Assembly: GCF_004348995.1 (NCBI RefSeq)
Contig: NZ_SMKQ01000026.1
Coordinates: 1-61,387, forward strand
Direction: 5' to 3'
DNA: 61,387 nt
From: Nonomuraea terrae
GTDB taxonomy: Bacteria; Actinomycetota; Actinomycetes; Streptosporangiales; Streptosporangiaceae
The notes under the pieces were generated by a model that did not search any database, was not told the origin of the DNA, and saw nothing but the letters and a program-made list of their open reading frames with translations. How positions within the stretch are numbered: the first letter of the stretch is position 1; every line of letters begins with the position of its first letter. Below, one piece after another: positions 34,268 to 41,989 of the stretch. The translations under genes and the position numbers were made by a program.

Positions 34268-34286
34268 TCAGGTAAGGCTAACCTAA
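34268..34286 (-). promoter_or_regulatory. IdeR/DtxR iron box of the siderophore operon
   Basis: The 19-bp site agrees at 17 of 19 positions with the consensus TTAGGTTAGGCTAACCTAA of DtxR/IdeR operators. The core on the plus strand is AGGTAAGGCTAACCTAA. It lies 21 bp upstream of the ATP-grasp start and should repress the operon when Fe(II) is plentiful. The nudC gene is transcribed the other way from the same 147-bp gap and starts about 109 bp from the site. Confidence 0.9.
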
Positions 34287-34394
34287 CTCGACGCATCCTA
34301 GCCTCACGGAGATCGTCTCGGGGGCCGGATACCGTAATCGGCGGCTAACCGGGTGGTCATAGGATGACAGGGGACTTCTGGGAGGGGGCGGCCA

Positions 34395-35369
34395 GTGGAG
34401 ACGACCGCGGAGGGACAACTCATCGGACCACTGCTTCTCGCACGCGGCACCATCGACAGGTCGTCGGCGTTGCGGGCCGACGAGCAGTGGCTGGAGCGGG
34501 CCTGGTCCGACCCGGCGACGCGGGTGCTCGTGATCGACAACGGTCACACGCTGGTGCGGCGCACGGGCGACGAGGTGCACGCGGTGCTCTACACGACGGC
34601 CGAGGCCCCGCCGGGGCCGCGCTTCCTGCTCGGCGTCGAGGCGGGGGTCGCCTACTTCGCGGTGGTCGCGCCGCTGCCGGGCATCCCCAAGGGCGACGTC
34701 AACGGCCGCGTGACCGTCCCGATGAGCCTGCGCGACACCCCCGATGGGCAGCCGGTCGCGGCCGGGCTGCGCCAGGCCGGCGGCCTGCTCGGCGACCGCG
34801 ACGCGGGCCTGCTGGTCTTCGCCGTCGCGCTGGACGCCTGGCATTCGACCCACCAGTACTGCCCGCGCTGCGGCGCCATGACCACCATGCAGTCCGGCGG
34901 CCACGTCCGGGTCTGCCCGAATGACGGCAGCCAGCACTTCCCGCGCGTCGACCCCGCAGTGATCATGCTCATTCGCGACGAGGCCGACCGCTGCCTGCTG
35001 GCCCGCGGCCCGCAGTGGCCGGAGGGTCGGCTGTCGATCCTGGCGGGCTTCGTGGAGGCGGGCGAGTCGCTGGAGGCCGCCGTCGTGCGCGAGGTCGCAG
35101 AAGAGGTCGGCGTCACCGTCACCCGGCCGCGCTATCTCGGCAGCCAGCCCTGGCCGTTCCCGCGCAGCCTCATGCTGGGCTTCTTCGCCGACGCCACGAC
35201 CACCACGCTCACGCCGGACGCCGAGGAGATCGCCGAGGCCCGGTGGTTCACGCGGGAACAGCTGGCGCAGGCCCTCAGCTCGGGCGAGCTGCGCCTGCCG
35301 CCCCGCGTGTCGATCGCCCGCCGCCTGATCGAGACCTGGTACGGCGGCGAGCTCGTCGGCGACTGGTGA
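34395..35369 (+). CDS. nudC: NADH pyrophosphatase (NudC, Nudix family)
   Basis: A 324-residue protein. It has an N-terminal NudC-like domain, a zinc-ribbon remnant (QYCPRCGAM ... RVCPNDGSQHFPR; only three Cys are seen), then the Nudix fold with LAGFVEAGESLEAAVVREVA followed by EEVGV, and the NudC-specific SQPWPFPRSLM motif. The enzyme cleaves NADH and can remove NAD caps from RNA. The ATG used may be preceded by a GTG start at the same position; GGAGGG lies upstream. It is convergent with the mycoredoxin gene, four bases apart. Confidence 0.93.
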   Translation: METTAEGQLIGPLLLARGTIDRSSALRADEQWLERAWSDPATRVLVIDNGHTLVRRTGDEVHAVLYTTAEAPPGPRFLLGVEAGVAYFAVVAPLPGIPKGDVNGRVTVPMSLRDTPDGQPVAAGLRQAGGLLGDRDAGLLVFAVALDAWHSTHQYCPRCGAMTTMQSGGHVRVCPNDGSQHFPRVDPAVIMLIRDEADRCLLARGPQWPEGRLSILAGFVEAGESLEAAVVREVAEEVGVTVTRPRYLGSQPWPFPRSLMLGFFADATTTTLTPDAEEIAEARWFTREQLAQALSSGELRLPPRVSIARRLIETWYGGELVGDW

Positions 35370-35373
35370 GGGG

Positions 35374-35619
35374 TCAGACCCCGAGGAGCGCCTTGACCTC
35401 GAGGGCGGAGGGGTTCGTCCGCACCACACGCCCGTCGGGGGTGTCGATCACCACGGTGGGCACCGTCTGGTTGCCGTTGTTGACGCTCATCACGAACTCG
35501 GCGGCCGACGGGTCCTTCTCGATGTCGATCTCATCGAAAACGATGCCGTCGCGCTTCAGCTGGGACTTGAGCCGCTTGCAAGGGCCGCACCAGGTAGTGC
35601 TGTAAACGGTGAGCGCCAT
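35374..35619 (-). CDS. Mycoredoxin-type glutaredoxin
   Basis: An 81-residue glutaredoxin-fold protein beginning MALTVYSTTWCGPCKRLKSQ. The active-site CGPC sits near the N-terminus and the cis-Pro is in QTVPTVVIDTPDG. It fits actinobacterial mycoredoxin-1 in length and position next to uvrD2 and nudC. Those proteins reduce mycothiol mixed disulfides, although mycoredoxin active sites often read CGYC or CPYC. The ATG at 35619 lies just before the conserved first strand. Confidence 0.85.
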   Translation of the reverse strand: MALTVYSTTWCGPCKRLKSQLKRDGIVFDEIDIEKDPSAAEFVMSVNNGNQTVPTVVIDTPDGRVVRTNPSALEVKALLGV

Positions 35620-35687
35620 GTTGGGGATACCCTCCAAGGTCAAGAAAACGGGCGTTGGGTGCAACAACCCGACGATCGCCGTTAATC

Positions 35688-35704
35688 CCATACCCCGTAT
35701 GGGC
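35688..35704. terminator. Small inverted repeat between mycoredoxin and esterase genes
   Basis: CCCATA / TATGGG arms around a short loop lie directly after the stop of the leftward esterase gene. This is a weak terminator candidate. The rest of 35620-35687 holds the mycoredoxin leader. Confidence 0.35.
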
Positions 35705-35706
35705 GT

Positions 35707-36609
35707 CTAGCCGATGCGGCCGGCGATCCACGCCTGCACGCGCTCGGCCATGCCCGGCTCGCGGTAGACCTCCGTGCTGTGGTTGACGCCGGGCGCCGTG
35801 ATGACGGTCACCGGCACGCCGACCTGGCCCATCATCTTCTTCAGCAGCTGGCTCTGCACCGGCGGCACGAACTCCTTGTCGGAGTGCACGGTGAGCATCG
35901 GAGCGTCCTTCGCGCTGGCGTGCCAGGCCACCTCCATGCTGGCCCAGACCCGCGAGCACTTGCCCTTGGGCGCGCCGCAGCCGGCCAGCTTGATCGCGGC
36001 CGTGCGCAGCTTGCGCTTGGCGGCGTCGGTGGTCTTCTCGCCGTCGGAGTAGGCGCGCAGCGGCGAGATGATCGGCGACATGCCCACCACACCCTTGAGC
36101 CCGTTGATGCCGTCGCCGTACGTGCCGACGGCCGCCGCGATGTGACCCCCCGCGGAGAACCCGACCACCACGTAGTTGCCCGGGTCGAACGCCCACTGGT
36201 CGGCGTTCTTGCGCGCCAGGGCGATCGCCGCCACGGCGTCGGCGCGCTGTGCCGGCCAGGCCGCGTCGCCCGACAGGCGGTAGTTGAGGTTGAAGACCGT
36301 GTAGCCCATGTCGGCGTAGCCGCGTGCGATCTCCTTCATGGACTTCTTGTCGCCGCTGGACCACCAGCCGCCGTGGATGACGAAGACCCCCGGCCGCTCC
36401 TGCCCGTCGGGCGTCCACCAGACGTCCATCGTCTGACGCTTGTGGGAGCCGTACGGGACGGTCTCCAGGGCCAGCCCGCCGAGGCCGTTGACGTCGACCG
36501 GATAGTCCACCGTGGGCGCCGGCGTCGGCTCCTTGGACGCGCTCGCGGCGACGGGAGTGAGCACGACGGCAGCGAGCGCGAGGGCGCTCACGAAAACCGC
36601 TGTTCGCAC
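35707..36609 (-). CDS. Secreted alpha/beta hydrolase (esterase, BD-FAE-like)
   Basis: A 300-residue protein with a signal peptide (VRTAVFVSALALAAVVLTPV, cleaved near ASASK) and an esterase/lipase fold. The oxyanion motif is FVIHGGWWSSG, the nucleophile is VVVGFSAGGHIAAA and the His is in APGVNHSTEV. Two Cys (AGCGAPKGKC) could form a disulfide. The GTG at 36609 was chosen for the GAAAGGAAG upstream and because the signal peptide starts there. It is divergent from uvrD2. Confidence 0.85.
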   Translation of the reverse strand: MRTAVFVSALALAAVVLTPVAASASKEPTPAPTVDYPVDVNGLGGLALETVPYGSHKRQTMDVWWTPDGQERPGVFVIHGGWWSSGDKKSMKEIARGYADMGYTVFNLNYRLSGDAAWPAQRADAVAAIALARKNADQWAFDPGNYVVVGFSAGGHIAAAVGTYGDGINGLKGVVGMSPIISPLRAYSDGEKTTDAAKRKLRTAAIKLAGCGAPKGKCSRVWASMEVAWHASAKDAPMLTVHSDKEFVPPVQSQLLKKMMGQVGVPVTVITAPGVNHSTEVYREPGMAERVQAWIAGRIG

Positions 36610-36758
36610 GGGCTTCCTTTCCCCACAAGCATTTGGTCGGGCCCCATTGTGGGGGAAGAGAGCACTTGTTCGCATCTCGAACGCTATGAACGTACCTCCG
36701 CCCGCATGTTGCCAGAATAAAGAGTCATTGACCGCCGGCAGGCTGGGAGGATGTACGG

Positions 36759-38801
36759 GTGAACAGCGTGGACGACGTCCTGGTCGGTCTCGATCCCGAG
36801 CAGCGCGCGGTCGCCGAGGCCGTGCGCGGGCCGGTGTGCGTCCTGGCCGGCGCCGGCACGGGCAAGACCAGGGCGATCACCCACCGCATCGCGTACGCGG
36901 TCCGCAGCGGTGTGGTCGAGCCGCAGAGCGTGCTCGCCGTGACGTTCACCACACGCGCCGCGGGCGAGCTGCGCCAGCGCCTGCGCGCCCTCGGCGCCCC
37001 GGGGGTGCAGGCCCGCACGTTCCACGCCGCGGCGCTGCGCCAGCTCACCTACTTCTGGCCGCGGGTGATCGGCGGCGAGGCCCCCTCGGTCATCGAGTCG
37101 AAGCTTCCGGTGCTCGGGGAGGCGTGCCGGCGGTTGCGGCGCAGCCCCGACCGTTCCGAGCTGCGCGACATCGCCTCCGAGGTCGAGTGGGCCAAGGTCG
37201 TCCAGATCGGCCCCGAGGACTACCCGGCCGCCGCGGCCAAACACCACCGCACGCCGCCCCTTCCCGCCGACGAGCTGGCCGCCCTCTACGACGCGTACGA
37301 GCAGATCCGCCGCGAACGCCACCTCCTCGACTTCGAGACCATCCTGGAGCTGACCGCGGCGGTGATGACCGAGCACCAGGAGGTGGCCGCGCAGATCCGC
37401 CAGCAGTACCGCTACTTCGTGGTCGACGAGTACCAAGACGTCAACCCGCTGCAGAAGCTGCTGCTCGACACCTGGCTCGGCGGGCGCGACGACATCTGCG
37501 TGGTGGGCGACCCCAACCAGACGATCTACTCCTTCACCGGGGCCAGTCCGCGCTACCTGACGAACTTCGCGGTCGAGCACCCCGACGCCGCCGTCATCAA
37601 GCTGATCCGCGACTACCGCTCCACCCCCCAGGTCGTCGACCTGGCCAACCTCGTCATCGCCAAGAGCAGGTCGCCGCACCGGCTCGAGCTCGTGGCGCAG
37701 CGCCCCGAGGGCCCCAAGCCGGTGTTCTCCGACTACGACGACGAGCCCGCCGAGGCCGCCGGAGTGGCCAGGGCCATCGGGAAACTGCTCGACAAGGGCG
37801 TGCTCTCGCGCGAGATCGCCGTGCTCTTCCGCGTCAACTCCCAGTCGGCGGCCTACGAGGAGGCCCTGGCCAAGGCCGACATCCCGTACGTCCTGCGCGG
37901 TGCCGAGCGCTTCTTCGAACGTCCCGAGGTGCGCCAGGCGGTCGTGCTGCTGCGCGGCGCGGCACGTTCGGCGGCCGGCGAGCCCCTGGCCGCGGAGGTC
38001 CACAACATCCTGGCCGGCATCGGCCTGACCGCCTCGCCTTCCGGCGGCGGCAAGGCCCGGGAGAAGTGGGAGTCGCTCAAGGCCCTGGCCGACCTGGCCG
38101 AGGACATGGCCGCCCAGGGCGCCGACCTGCCCGCGTTCGTGGCCGAGCTGGAGCGCCGCGCCTCCGAGCAGCACGCGCCGCCCGTCGAGGGCGTCACGCT
38201 GGCCTCGCTCCACGCGGCCAAGGGCCTGGAGTGGGACGCCGTCTTCCTCGTCGGCCTCACCGACGGCATGCTCCCGATCATCTATGCCGAGACCCCCGAG
38301 CAGATCGAGGAAGAACGCCGCCTGCTCTACGTCGGCGTCACCCGCGCCCGCGAGCACCTGTCGTTGTCGTGGGCCCTCGCCCGCGCGCCGGGGGGCCGCA
38401 AGAGCCGCCGCCCGTCCCGCTTCCTCGACGGCCTCACCGGGCGGGTCTCCGCGCCGCCGCGCATGACCGCGCCTGCTCGCGAACGTCCCCGGGTGGCCGC
38501 GCCGGTCAGCTGCCGGGTGTGCGCCAAGACGCTGCGAGCGGCGGCCGAGCAGAAGCTCGGCCGCTGCTCGACCTGCCCCGCCGACTACGACGAGGCCCTT
38601 CTCGAACGCCTCAAGGCCTGGCGCACGGCCACCGCCAAGGAGGCCAAGGTGCCGCCGTACGTCGTGTTCACCGACGTCACACTGCAGGCGATCGCCGAAC
38701 GCGCGCCGGTGACCGAGCAGGAGTTGTTGTCCATCGCGGGCATCGGCAAGGTGAAGGTCGACCGCTACGGCGACGCAGTGCTCGCCCTCTGCCGTGCTTA
38801 G
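36759..38801 (+). CDS. uvrD2: UvrD2 DNA helicase
   Basis: A 680-residue SF1A helicase. Motifs are LAGAGTGKTRAITHR, VVDEYQDVNPLQ, GDPNQTIYSFTGAS, LASLHAAKGLEWDAVF and LYVGVTRAREHL. The C-terminus has the tetracysteine CRVCAKTL ... CSTCP and an HRDC domain (LLSIAGIGKVKVDRYGDAVL), the two features that define actinobacterial UvrD2. The GTG start at 36759 lies close to a TTGACC element at about 36727, which could give a very short leader. It acts in DNA unwinding during repair and is essential in mycobacteria. Confidence 0.95.
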   Translation: MNSVDDVLVGLDPEQRAVAEAVRGPVCVLAGAGTGKTRAITHRIAYAVRSGVVEPQSVLAVTFTTRAAGELRQRLRALGAPGVQARTFHAAALRQLTYFWPRVIGGEAPSVIESKLPVLGEACRRLRRSPDRSELRDIASEVEWAKVVQIGPEDYPAAAAKHHRTPPLPADELAALYDAYEQIRRERHLLDFETILELTAAVMTEHQEVAAQIRQQYRYFVVDEYQDVNPLQKLLLDTWLGGRDDICVVGDPNQTIYSFTGASPRYLTNFAVEHPDAAVIKLIRDYRSTPQVVDLANLVIAKSRSPHRLELVAQRPEGPKPVFSDYDDEPAEAAGVARAIGKLLDKGVLSREIAVLFRVNSQSAAYEEALAKADIPYVLRGAERFFERPEVRQAVVLLRGAARSAAGEPLAAEVHNILAGIGLTASPSGGGKAREKWESLKALADLAEDMAAQGADLPAFVAELERRASEQHAPPVEGVTLASLHAAKGLEWDAVFLVGLTDGMLPIIYAETPEQIEEERRLLYVGVTRAREHLSLSWALARAPGGRKSRRPSRFLDGLTGRVSAPPRMTAPARERPRVAAPVSCRVCAKTLRAAAEQKLGRCSTCPADYDEALLERLKAWRTATAKEAKVPPYVVFTDVTLQAIAERAPVTEQELLSIAGIGKVKVDRYGDAVLALCRA

Positions 38802-38939
38802 GCCACCCCGATTACCTACTCGCGCGTAACAACCGCGAAACTGCAGGGGGGAATTATTAAGCCTCATCCCACCTCAGGGGCATAGAGGCGAAAAATCAGA
38901 CTTTGTCCCAGTACGGGACGGCATGGAGGGGACAGACAC

Positions 38940-39809
38940 GTGAACGAGGCGCTGAAGGAGCTGCTCGACCTGCTCGACCTGGAGCAGATCGAGCTCGACA
39001 TCTTCCGGGGGCGTAGCCCGGAAGAGCGCATCCAGCGCGTCTTCGGCGGCCAGGTGGCGGCCCAGGCCCTGGTCGCGGCCGGCCGTACCGTCCCCAAGGA
39101 CCGCAACGTGCACTCCCTGCACGCCTACTTCATCCGCCCGGGCGACCCGTCCGTGCCGATCGTCTACAACGTCGAGCGCCTGCGCGACGGGCGGTCGTTC
39201 ACCACCCGCCGCATCCAGGCCGTCCAGCACGGCAAGGCCATCTTCACGATGTCGGCGTCGTTCCACATCCCCGAGGAGGGCGTGGATCACCAGGCCCTGC
39301 GGATGCCGAAGGTGCCCGACCCGGAGACGCTTCCGACGTTCCAGGACCGGATGTACGAGCTGGTGGGCGAGAACCCCTCGCTGCGCGACATGCTCGCCCG
39401 CCCCCGGCCGGTGGACGCGCGTTACGCCTCGCCGCTCACCTGGGAGGCGTTCCAGAATCCCGAGCTGCGCAGCGCCAACACCAACGTGTGGTTCCGCTAC
39501 GACGCCGACCTGCCCGACGACCCGCTGCTGCACGTCGTGCTGGCCGCGTACGCCTCCGACTTCACCCTGGTCGACACGATCCTGCTGGCCCACGGCATGG
39601 CCTGGGGCGCCTCGAACATCATGGGCGCCTCGCTCGACCACGCCATGTGGTTCCACCGCCCGTTCCGCGCCGACGAGTGGCTGCTGTACGCCCAGGAGTC
39701 GCCGTGGTCGGCGGGGGCGCGGGGGCTCGCGCGTGGCGAGATGTACACCGCGTCGGGTGAGCTCGTGGTCTCGGTCGTCCAGGAGGCCATGATCCGGCCG
39801 ATCAAGTAG
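38940..39809 (+). CDS. tesB: Acyl-CoA thioesterase II (TesB)
   Basis: A 289-residue double hot-dog thioesterase. Signature parts are QRVFGGQVAAQALVAAGRTV, LHAYFIRPGDPSVPIVYNVE, the catalytic-Asp region AYASDFTLVDTILLAHG and SLDHAMWFHRPFRADEWLLY. It hydrolyses medium- and long-chain acyl-CoA. The GTG at 38940 has GGAGGGGA upstream. It stands alone between uvrD2 and the whiB7 leader. Confidence 0.93.
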   Translation: MNEALKELLDLLDLEQIELDIFRGRSPEERIQRVFGGQVAAQALVAAGRTVPKDRNVHSLHAYFIRPGDPSVPIVYNVERLRDGRSFTTRRIQAVQHGKAIFTMSASFHIPEEGVDHQALRMPKVPDPETLPTFQDRMYELVGENPSLRDMLARPRPVDARYASPLTWEAFQNPELRSANTNVWFRYDADLPDDPLLHVVLAAYASDFTLVDTILLAHGMAWGASNIMGASLDHAMWFHRPFRADEWLLYAQESPWSAGARGLARGEMYTASGELVVSVVQEAMIRPIK

Positions 39810-39860
39810 TGCGATCTCCGCTGCCGCGAGTAGCGGAGATCGACACGAAATCGCAGGTAG

Positions 39861-39898
39861 AAAATATGTTGCCCCTTCCAGGCTTCCCGGTTTAGGGT
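39861..39898 (+). promoter_or_regulatory. Candidate whiB7 promoter with AT-rich WhiB7 site
   Basis: An AT-rich tract AAAATAT (39861-39867) lies directly before TTGCCC (-35, 39869-39874), then an 18-base spacer and TAGGGT (-10, 39893-39898). WhiB7-dependent promoters are known to carry an AT-rich site just upstream of the -35 that the AT-hook contacts, so this is a good autoregulation candidate. Transcription from here would give a leader of about 445 nt before whiB7. Confidence 0.55.
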
Positions 39899-39957
39899 CA
39901 AGGTCAAGCGAGTCGGGCAAGTCCTGCCCGACGATCCCAGAGTGGAGGTGAGTCCCA

Positions 39958-40221
39958 GTGATCAGCATCAAGATGTCGGCCACGATGTGGCTCGCCTCCG
40001 CATGCCGTGACTCGGTGAGGCCCGTCTATGGCCCCGCCAAGCTGCGGCAGGAGCGCCCTGTCCGTAGCCAGGCCGTCGCCTTCTCCTCGCGTCAGCACTT
40101 CGCCGCCGTGACGGAAGCCGCTCCTGTCTACATCGCACGTATCGCACTGCCGGCCAGCCAGCTCACCAAGGGTGGACTGTGCGGTCCGCAACCCTGGAGG
40201 GATGCTCCGGTCATAAGTTGA
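39958..40221 (+). CDS. Upstream ORF in the whiB7 leader
   Basis: An 87-codon reading frame starts at GTG 39958 and is preceded by a perfect GGAGGTGAG ribosome binding site. It has no recognisable domain (begins MISIKMSATMWLASACRDSV) and ends about 20 bases before an intrinsic terminator. In mycobacteria and Streptomyces, whiB7/wblC leaders carry an upstream ORF whose slow translation under ribosome-targeting antibiotics prevents leader termination. The position fits that role. The product itself is probably not functional. Confidence 0.55.
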   Translation: MISIKMSATMWLASACRDSVRPVYGPAKLRQERPVRSQAVAFSSRQHFAAVTEAAPVYIARIALPASQLTKGGLCGPQPWRDAPVIS

Positions 40222-40241
40222 CCGGCACAGCAGCAGCCTCC

Positions 40242-40282
40242 AGGCCGCGGATCCGCACACAGGATCCGCGGCCTTCTTGTTT
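40242..40282 (+). terminator. Intrinsic terminator (attenuator) in the whiB7 leader
   Basis: A perfect 13-bp stem (AGGCCGCGGATCC / GGATCCGCGGCCT) with a seven-base loop is followed by TCTTGTTT. It lies between the upstream ORF and whiB7, 70 bp before the whiB7 start, so it must be read through for whiB7 to be expressed. Confidence 0.8.
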
Positions 40283-40351
40283 GTCCGTGATCCCCGACCA
40301 CCTACGAGGTGCCCGACCAAGATCACCAGATCGATTCAAAAGGAGAAGCAG

Positions 40352-40621
40352 ATGGGGGCCAAGACGATCATGGACCTGATCGACGAAGCCAAGATCCCCT
40401 GTCGTACCGACCCTGACCTGTGGTTCGCAGAGTCGCCGGAGGACGTCGAATTCGCCAAGGCACTCTGCGGCGGCTGCCCGATCCAGAAGGCCTGCCTGGC
40501 CCGCGCGCTCGAGCGCGAGGAGCCGTGGGGCGTCTGGGGTGGCGAGCTGATCCTCAGGGGGACGATCGTCCCCCGCAAGCGTCCGCGCGGGCGTCCTCGC
40601 AAGCACCCGGTCGCTGCCTGA
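40352..40621 (+). CDS. whiB7: WhiB7/WblC antibiotic-resistance regulator
   Basis: An 89-residue WhiB-family Fe-S protein. Four Cys ligands are seen in KIPCRTDPD, ALCGGCPIQKAC. The beta-turn GVWGG follows, and the C-terminal AT-hook RGRPRKHP that separates WhiB7 from other WhiB proteins is present. It activates intrinsic resistance genes together with the primary sigma factor. The ATG follows AAGGAG. The long leader with an upstream ORF and terminator points to control by attenuation. Confidence 0.96.
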   Translation: MGAKTIMDLIDEAKIPCRTDPDLWFAESPEDVEFAKALCGGCPIQKACLARALEREEPWGVWGGELILRGTIVPRKRPRGRPRKHPVAA

Positions 40622-40658
40622 CCTCTTCCGCACTACGCACCAGAAAGAGAACGAACCC

Positions 40659-40874
40659 ATGAGAAACCACCAGCACACCAGGAGCCTCGCCGTGCCGGAT
40701 CTGATCCATGAAATGGTCAACGACCGAATACAAACCCTCCACCGGGAGGCGGCCGAACTCCGCCTCGTGGAGCGCGTCCGCCGCGTCCAGCGGGCGAGAG
40801 CCGAGGTACAGCGGGCGCGGGCCAAGGTCAAGCAAGCGCATGACCGCCTGGAAGCCCTGACCCGCCTCTCCTAA
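40659..40874 (+). CDS. Small basic coiled-coil protein downstream of whiB7
   Basis: A 71-residue protein. A short N-terminus is followed by a continuous helix rich in Arg/Ala/Glu (RVRRVQRARAEVQRARAKVK), with heptad-like spacing of hydrophobic residues. No known domain is recognised. It starts 37 bp after whiB7, ends before a strong terminator and has an AAAGAGA ribosome binding site, so it should be co-expressed with whiB7. The function is unknown. Confidence 0.6.
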   Translation: MRNHQHTRSLAVPDLIHEMVNDRIQTLHREAAELRLVERVRRVQRARAEVQRARAKVKQAHDRLEALTRLS

Positions 40875-40967
40875 CGGCCTCACCGCAGACCGGCGCAACC
40901 ACCCAGCGGGCCCAGGCCCATCACCTCTGATCAGGGGAGATCCCGGCGTCGACGCAGGATCTCCATG

Positions 40968-40998
40968 AAAGCCGGGCGCTCCCGTAGCGCCCGGCTTT
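40968..40998 (+). terminator. Terminator of the whiB7 operon
   Basis: A perfect 13-bp stem (AAAGCCGGGCGCT / AGCGCCCGGCTTT) with a five-base loop is followed by CCCTTTCC. A second smaller inverted repeat (GGAGATCC / GGATCTCC) precedes it at 40936-40964. Confidence 0.8.
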
Positions 40999-41107
40999 CC
41001 CTTTCCACCACAACGCCGGGCCGCTTCGCTCCCTGCTCTTTTCACTGCGGTCTGTCCCCATAGGCAACGGCGTTCAGGCCCGCGGCCGGCGCCCCACCCC
41101 GCCGCCA

Positions 41108-41461
41108 TCAGAGGCAGTCGAACGGCCCTTCCCCTGGCCCAGCGACCCCGCGTCGCAGCAATCGCGTCGGCGACATCACCGGGCCGCGCCCTCGGACGGC
41201 CGCGTCCAGCAGATTGGTCACGTCCAGCGAACCCACCACGTCCAGCGAACCCACCACGTCCAGTGGATCCGCCACGTTCGGCGGCCCCACTACGTCGGCG
41301 AGTCCGCCACCTTCGGCGGATCCACCACGTTCGGCGGATCCACCACCGTCGACAACGAGTACGTGCACCACGAGCGAACAGTTGGGATCAAGGTGGTGAG
41401 GCAGGGCGCCTGTGCGAGCGAAGCGCCCTGCCGGCCACGAACTGCCCGCCGCAACGCTCAA
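41108..41461 (-). CDS. Doubtful reading frame with hexapeptide repeats
   Basis: A 117-codon frame whose middle is built from six-residue units (GGGSAE, LDVVGS and similar), encoded by an 18-bp tandem repeat. It has no ribosome binding site that I can see, no homologous domain and no signal peptide. The repeat keeps the frame open on more than one strand. It may be non-coding. Confidence 0.2.
   Translation of the reverse strand: MSVAAGSSWPAGRFARTGALPHHLDPNCSLVVHVLVVDGGGSAERGGSAEGGGLADVVGPPNVADPLDVVGSLDVVGSLDVTNLLDAAVRGRGPVMSPTRLLRRGVAGPGEGPFDCL
41219..41365. repeat. 18-bp tandem repeat, about eight units
   Basis: Units of the type CACGTCCAGCGAACCCAC are repeated about eight times. The first two are identical and later ones diverge (CACGTTCGGCGGATCCAC). 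The unit length is a multiple of three. The flanks, 40999-41218 and 41366-41599, contain no gene that I can support. Confidence 0.8.
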
Positions 41462-41599
41462 GTAGGTCCACGGGGGAGAACCGGGGGCCCGGCCGAACGG
41501 CGTGGACGTGCAGATCAGATCACCTGGTCACGCATGGTCCCTGCCGCGATCGCACGGCGGCGGCGGCAGGTCGGCGCGTTTCCGCTGTGGGACGCCGGC

Positions 41600-41791
41600 T
41601 CAGGGAGCGAGGCAACCGGTGAGCGGGATCTCCGTGGGCACTGCCAGGGTGGTGAGTTCAGTGGTGCTGCTGGTCACGCACTCGAGGAGAGCGACCGGAT
41701 CGACGACGGCGTTCGCGGCAGGGGCCGCGGCGAACAGGCCTGCGGTCGCCAGTGCGGCAGCGGCGGCGATCAGGCGGGCAGGTCGACGCAT
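41600..41791 (-). CDS. Small secreted peptide with two cysteines
   Basis: A 63-residue product with a textbook signal peptide (MRRPARLIAAAAALATAGLF, cleavage near ANA-VVD) and a short mature part of about 35 residues containing two Cys (LLECVTSS and PLTGCLAP). These could close a disulfide loop. The ATG at 41791 has GGAGG at six bases; ATG 41797 is less well placed. It is isolated in a region otherwise without genes. The function is unknown. Confidence 0.6.
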   Translation of the reverse strand: MRRPARLIAAAAALATAGLFAAAPAANAVVDPVALLECVTSSTTELTTLAVPTEIPLTGCLAP

Positions 41792-41989
41792 GTGCATCCT
41801 CCAGGAATAGTTACGGTCTGCGTCCGCAACACTACACGCAGTAGTAAAGGATCGGTAGCGCATGGGGCGGTGTGTCACTTCCGCCTCATAACCCCCGCCA
41901 CGTTCGCTCCCTCTTCGGCCTGCGGGGGGAAATATCCACATCGTGCACACCAGCCAGCCGACAGTGCCGAACGCCCACCCCGCTCTCTG
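41792..41989. other. Promoter-side region of the small secreted peptide gene
   Basis: No gene is seen. It contains the upstream region of the leftward peptide gene, including a locally AT-richer tract near 41820-41850 (GTAGTAAAGGATC), a plausible promoter. Confidence 0.4.
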
